A stretch of DNA of 64,000 bases. Origin: CAYQCE01 sp964415885 (GTDB taxonomy: Bacteria > Zixibacteria > MSB-5A5 > JAABVY01 > JAHJOQ01). A program made the translations under genes and the position numbers. The notes beneath the pieces are model-generated. The model was not told the DNA's origin. It worked only from the letters and a program-made list of their open reading frames with translations, and made no database searches. Location of the stretch: assembly GCA_964415885.1 (NCBI GenBank), contig CAYQCE010000005.1:40141-104140 (forward strand), read 5' to 3'. This document shows, piece after piece, positions 60,305-64,000 of this stretch (the first letter of the stretch is position 1; every line of letters begins with the position of its first letter).

Positions 60305-61429
60305 GTGAACAATGTAAGATCCAGTGAGCGTCGTCGCTCGGCGCTTATCCTGAATTCGAGTCAGACAAAGAGACCGGCGGGAACCGATGAGTGGATCGTC
60401 AACACCGCAGCAGCGGTGTCATGGGCGATCGGCCAGAACCTCCGGGTGATAGCGTCGTACGGCCTCAATACGTACGAACTCGTGACTGCCATTGCGGGCG
60501 AGTACGGAGCGGAAGTTCTGCTTATAGCTCATCGTCCCGACATCGTCGATGAATCACGTTTCGCTCAACTGCTGAGCGATTTCGGTCTGCACACGCGACG
60601 CACCGAATTCGCTACCGTACCGAGTGAATCCGGATCGCCTAAATCGTGGTGGAAGAAACGCGATCGTATGGCAGTCAAGATTGCGGACGTCATACTGCCC
60701 GTCTCCATCAACCCCGACGGCAGATTAAGTCGGATTCTCGCTATGGAAGCCGTGCGCGGGAAGATCGACAACAAGTTCCGCGTGGACTATTCTCCCGAAC
60801 CGAGCGACAAATTCAAGCCGGTACCGATGGACTCACTCGTCCTCGATCCGTCTGAGAGCTTCGACTACCTCACGCACTGGACACGTTCTTTCGACCAGCC
60901 TTGGCCGAACGAAACCAGTGCGGAGTTCTACATGTCTATTGTCAACAGCGGGTTGGAATACTCTCATTCGGCGCTGAACACGCTGCGACACGTCCTGAAG
61001 ACTCGCGCTCTTTTCGGCTCATCCCGTCACATGAGAGATGATATCCACGCCGTGGGATTCAGCTATCTGCATCCGGCGGAGGCGGTGAAGCTTATGAAGT
61101 GGCGTCGTCGGTATGTCCGGCCCACGTTCGAGCCGTACGGCATAGCGATCGAGAAATCGTGCGCCGAGTTGGTTGGCGTTAGACCCGTCATCTATGGTAC
61201 TAAGGTCGACTATCAGAAACTCTCCGATATCGAACGGCCGTATTTCCAGAGTGAGGGAGAGAGACGCGGCGACTGGAAGCCGGAGCAGGAGTGGCGGTAC
61301 ATCGGCGATCTCGATCTGACATCCGTACCTCCCGATAGAATGAAATTGATCGTGCGGAAGAGATCCGAGATTGAGAGGATCGCGGAGGTAACCTCCGCCG
61401 AAGTGCTGGCATTGACCAACGAGGATTAG
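60305..61429 (+). CDS. Two-domain protein of unknown function (Rossmann/SLOG-like N-terminus)
   Basis: This 374-aa protein begins with GTG, with an AAAGGGG site. Its N-terminal 120 residues have a Rossmann-like pattern (RSALILNSSQTKRPAGTDE, NLRVIASYGLNTYELVTAI, AEVLLIAHRPDI), recalling SLOG-type nucleotide-binding domains. The C-terminal region (about 210-374) has VRPVIYGTKVDYQKLSD and W..EQEWRYIGDLDL, which resemble DUF2971-like proteins. I cannot name it. It follows the lyase by 32 nt on the same strand and abuts purL (convergent). Confidence 0.5.
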   Translation: MNNVRSSERRRSALILNSSQTKRPAGTDEWIVNTAAAVSWAIGQNLRVIASYGLNTYELVTAIAGEYGAEVLLIAHRPDIVDESRFAQLLSDFGLHTRRTEFATVPSESGSPKSWWKKRDRMAVKIADVILPVSINPDGRLSRILAMEAVRGKIDNKFRVDYSPEPSDKFKPVPMDSLVLDPSESFDYLTHWTRSFDQPWPNETSAEFYMSIVNSGLEYSHSALNTLRHVLKTRALFGSSRHMRDDIHAVGFSYLHPAEAVKLMKWRRRYVRPTFEPYGIAIEKSCAELVGVRPVIYGTKVDYQKLSDIERPYFQSEGERRGDWKPEQEWRYIGDLDLTSVPPDRMKLIVRKRSEIERIAEVTSAEVLALTNED

Positions 61430-63670
61430 TTACGACTTCAGCGGCTTGTCCATGTAACCCGGAAGCGTTTCGAAGTAGGTTTTGGACAGCTCTTCGAGTT
61501 CCAAATCGATCAAATCAATGATCTCGAGCCTGTCCCCGCCGACCGTGCCTGTCTGCTGAAATGCTATCCCGCTGTATTCAAGTACGGCTTTGACCTTGTG
61601 GAGCTGATTTTCCTCGCATGACACGATATACCGTGACTGCGATTCGGCGAAGAGGAGAATGTCAGGCCGAAGCTCCGACTCCACTGATACTCTGCAGCCG
61701 ATCTGCGAATCGATATCCGTGATGCAGCATTCCGCGAGCGCAACCGCGAACCCGCCGTCGGACAGGTCGTGGCACGATTTCAACAGACCCGAGGTGATCA
61801 GATTTCGCACCGCGTCCTGTGTCTTCTTCTCGTTATCGAGATCGAGCGCGGGAGCATCCCCGCAAACTCTGCCGTGTACCAGCTTCAGATATTCGCTTCC
61901 GCCGAGTTCCTCACGTGTCTGGCCGATCAAAAGAATGACGTCGCCGTCATCCTTGAAATACTGCGTCATAATGTGATCGACATCATCGATGATACCGAGC
62001 ATACCGATTGTCGGAGTCGGATATACGGCACGTCTTGTAATCTGGTCCTCATTGTAGAATGAGACATTTCCACCTGTGACCGGCGTATCAAAAATCCGGC
62101 AGGCATCGCCCATTCCGGCGACCGACTCCGCAAAATTCCAGTACATCTCGGGTTTGTACGGATTCCCGAAATTGAGGCAGTTCGTAATCGCAGCGGGACG
62201 GGCACCGGATGCCGTCACATTTCGTGCCGACTCCGCGACTGCTATCTGCGCTCCTCTGCGTGGATTGAGATAACAGTATCGGCCGTTACAGTCGGTCTTG
62301 AGTGCGATTGCCTTCTTCGTTTTGCGAATCCGAATCACGGCCGCATCCGATCCCGGCGCGACAGCCGTGTTGGTGCGCACCATGTGGTCATACTGGTGAT
62401 ATATCCACCGGCGGTCCGCTATGTTGGGCGAGCCGAGGATAGTAAGAAGCGTATCGTTCAGATCTTCCGGGACAGGCAGGCTGTCGATATCGAGCTTGTT
62501 GATCTCATCGAGATATGCCGGGCGCTTCTTCTCGCGATGATAAACCGGCGCTCCGCCGCCGAGCACCAGCGGGCTTGCGGGGACATCCGCCACTATCTCG
62601 CCGTTAAGCTTGACTATCACGCGGTCGTCATCGATGACCTGCCCAACCTTGACCGCATGCAGGCCCCATTTCTTGAATATCTTTCGCACACGGTCTTCCT
62701 TGCCGCGCTGCACGACCACCATCATACGCTCCTGCGATTCGGACAGCATGATCTCGTACGGTATCATATTCTCCTCACGCACCGGAACGAGCGAAAGCTC
62801 GATTTCCATACCCGATCCACCGCGCTCGGACATCTCGGTCGAACAGCAGGTAATCCCCGCCGCGCCCATATCCTGCACGCCGACGATCAGGTCCTCCTTG
62901 ATGATCTCGAGTGTGGCCTCGAGCAGAAGCTTCTCTGTAAACGGGTCGCCGATCTGAACCGACGGCCGCTTGGATTCCGTAGCTTCAGATATCTCTTCGG
63001 ATGCAAACGTCGCGCCGTGGATGCCGTCTCGCCCGGTGGATGAACCGACGATATAGACCGGGTTGCCTTTGCCTTTCGCGGTGCCGGAGACTATGCCGTC
63101 CGATTTGACTATTCCGACCGCCATCGCATTGACCAGCGGATTGCCGAAATAGCATTCCTCGAAATATACCTCGCCGCCGACTGTCGGCACGCCGAACGAG
63201 TTGCCGTAGTCGCCGATCCCCTTGACCGCGCCGTTGAACAGGTAGCGGCTGCGGGGTTCCTCGAGATTTCCGAACCGGAGCGAGTCGAGGCAGGCGATAG
63301 GACGCGCACCCATGGTAAACACATCGCGGAGTATCCCGCCAACACCGGTTGCCGCCGCCTGGTATGGTTCGACTGCGGTTGGATGGTTGTGCGATTCTAT
63401 CTTGAACACGATCGCGAGGCCGTCTCCGATATCGACCGCACCGGCGTTCTCCTCGCCGGCCTTGGTAAGAAGCGCGGAGCCGTCACGCGGGAGCGTTTTC
63501 AGGAGCGCGATGGAATTCTTATACGAGCAGTGTTCGGACCACATGACGGAGAATATACCGAGTTCGGTGTATGTGGGAGTGCGCCCGAGAATGTCGAGCA
63601 TGCGGTTGTATTCTTCCTCGGTGAGCCCGTGCTCGAACCCGAGTTTAAGATCGACTTTCGGTTCATCCAT
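61430..63670 (-). CDS. purL: Phosphoribosylformylglycinamidine synthase subunit PurL
   Basis: PurL forms FGAM from FGAR, ATP and ammonia in purine synthesis. The 746-aa protein is the small-type (multi-subunit) form, working with PurS and PurQ. Visible motifs are FSVMWSEHCSYKNSI (active His/Tyr/Lys region), FKIESHNHPTAVEPYQAAATGVGGILRD and VQDMGAAGITCCSTEMSERG. It lacks a glutaminase domain. ATG at 63670 is chosen (AGGAGG 6 nt upstream); the frame opens 11 codons earlier. It ends beside the convergent gene with no gap. Confidence 0.96.
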   Translation of the reverse strand: MDEPKVDLKLGFEHGLTEEEYNRMLDILGRTPTYTELGIFSVMWSEHCSYKNSIALLKTLPRDGSALLTKAGEENAGAVDIGDGLAIVFKIESHNHPTAVEPYQAAATGVGGILRDVFTMGARPIACLDSLRFGNLEEPRSRYLFNGAVKGIGDYGNSFGVPTVGGEVYFEECYFGNPLVNAMAVGIVKSDGIVSGTAKGKGNPVYIVGSSTGRDGIHGATFASEEISEATESKRPSVQIGDPFTEKLLLEATLEIIKEDLIVGVQDMGAAGITCCSTEMSERGGSGMEIELSLVPVREENMIPYEIMLSESQERMMVVVQRGKEDRVRKIFKKWGLHAVKVGQVIDDDRVIVKLNGEIVADVPASPLVLGGGAPVYHREKKRPAYLDEINKLDIDSLPVPEDLNDTLLTILGSPNIADRRWIYHQYDHMVRTNTAVAPGSDAAVIRIRKTKKAIALKTDCNGRYCYLNPRRGAQIAVAESARNVTASGARPAAITNCLNFGNPYKPEMYWNFAESVAGMGDACRIFDTPVTGGNVSFYNEDQITRRAVYPTPTIGMLGIIDDVDHIMTQYFKDDGDVILLIGQTREELGGSEYLKLVHGRVCGDAPALDLDNEKKTQDAVRNLITSGLLKSCHDLSDGGFAVALAECCITDIDSQIGCRVSVESELRPDILLFAESQSRYIVSCEENQLHKVKAVLEYSGIAFQQTGTVGGDRLEIIDLIDLELEELSKTYFETLPGYMDKPLKS

Positions 63671-63801
63671 CCCGTACCTCCTGAAAGAAGTCGAATCCCT
63701 CACGGATTCGACATGTCGAAACCACAGAAATTCCGACCTACGTGCTGCAATTAATGTGTTTGTGACGGCGGGTCAACGGGAAAGTGTGGGGGCCGCCGGA
63801 G

Positions 63802-63971
63802 GAGGGTCTGCCGTGAGACAAACCTCACGACCCTGTCATTCCCGCGAGGGTCTGCCGTGAGGCAAACCTCACCACCCTGTCATTCTCCGAGGGTCTGCTG
63901 TTAAGCAGACTTCACCACCCTGCCATTCCCGCGAGGGCTTGCTGTTAAGCAGGCCCGAAAGCGGGAATCCA
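63802..63971 (+). repeat. Tandem imperfect 44-nt repeats
   Basis: Three near-identical units of 44, 43 and 44 nt (63802-63845, 63846-63888, 63889-63932) and a diverged partial unit (63933-63971) share GAGGGTCTGC...CACC...CCCTG.CATTC.C. Each unit contains an inner short inverted sequence (GAGGC/GCCTC-type or GCTGTTAAGCAG). The region 63671-64000 holds no gene. Confidence 0.75.
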
Positions 63972-64000
63972 GTGCCCGTTCAATTGTAGGGAAACGCTAA

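Noticed and set aside
62384..63043. Plus-strand 219-aa frame opposite purL
   Set aside because: His/Arg-rich shadow of the purL coding sequence.
63802..63971. Possible CRISPR array
   Set aside because: The units are contiguous with no variable spacers, and no cas gene is near. It is an ordinary tandem repeat.

Overview
The window reads as an anaerobic or microaerophilic Gram-negative bacterium, most likely from an FCB-group candidate phylum (Zixibacteria-like). That placement is inferred. It rests on lipopolysaccharide genes (lptF, lptG, lpxA), an lpxC-fabZ gene fusion of the kind known from Bacteroidetes and relatives, many outer-membrane beta-barrel proteins, a rubredoxin and a rubrerythrin-like protein, and a FabL-type enoyl reductase. 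No rRNA, tRNA, CRISPR array or prophage was recognised. Coding is dense on both strands, interrupted by a few islands of small structured repeats.

Layout. 1-8.4 kb (minus): mreB, then a tightly packed rnr, sigma-54 activator, beta-barrel protein and lamin-tail-domain protein, which runs off the left edge; a YhaM-type nuclease lies apart. 8.5-15.9 kb (plus): lptF-lptG-permease, rubredoxin-FAH hydrolase-epimerase, a ferritin-like protein and an MmgE/PrpD protein. 16-22.7 kb: an osmolyte island, with a minus-strand operon for glucosyl-3-phosphoglycerate synthase, a second glycosyltransferase, a channel-like membrane protein and an MPGP-family phosphatase, followed on the plus strand by a secreted propeller-like protein and an MscS channel. 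22.7-31.4 kb: a broken DoxX gene, two porin-like proteins, a beta-barrel/SppA peptidase fusion, a secreted DUF4097-like protein and an rRNA methyltransferase. 31.5-42.7 kb: a patatin-Omp85 protein, transporters, a GNAT-racemase-symporter operon, fabL, a Kef-type antiporter and a ferredoxin-NADP reductase. 42.9-47.7 kb: rpmE, DUF1385, prfA, a membrane protein, a radical SAM/SPASM protein and a lipoprotein. 48.3-51.2 kb (minus): a four-gene bacterial microcompartment (BMC) locus with a hexamer, a pentamer, a PduS-like electron carrier and a PduT-like trimer, but no signature enzyme. 51.9-58.0 kb (minus): lpxC-fabZ, lpxA, tldD, pmbA, a Tat-signal mini-gene and prmC. 58.1-61.4 kb (plus): a fluoride riboswitch with crcB, an aromatic amino acid lyase with an unusual cofactor triad, and a two-domain protein of unknown function. 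61.4-63.7 kb (minus): purL, then tandem repeats.

The strongest leads are the enzyme-less BMC locus, whose hexamer protein carries an unusual C-terminal helical domain; the glucosylglycerate-type operon with a second glycosyltransferase and an embedded channel-like protein; the lyase with a full histidase-like active site but Cys in place of the cofactor-forming Ser; the OM-barrel/SppA fusion; and a dispersed family of nested-hairpin repeats with inner stems that vary between copies but still pair. Functional names come from motif and family recognition by eye, with no database search.
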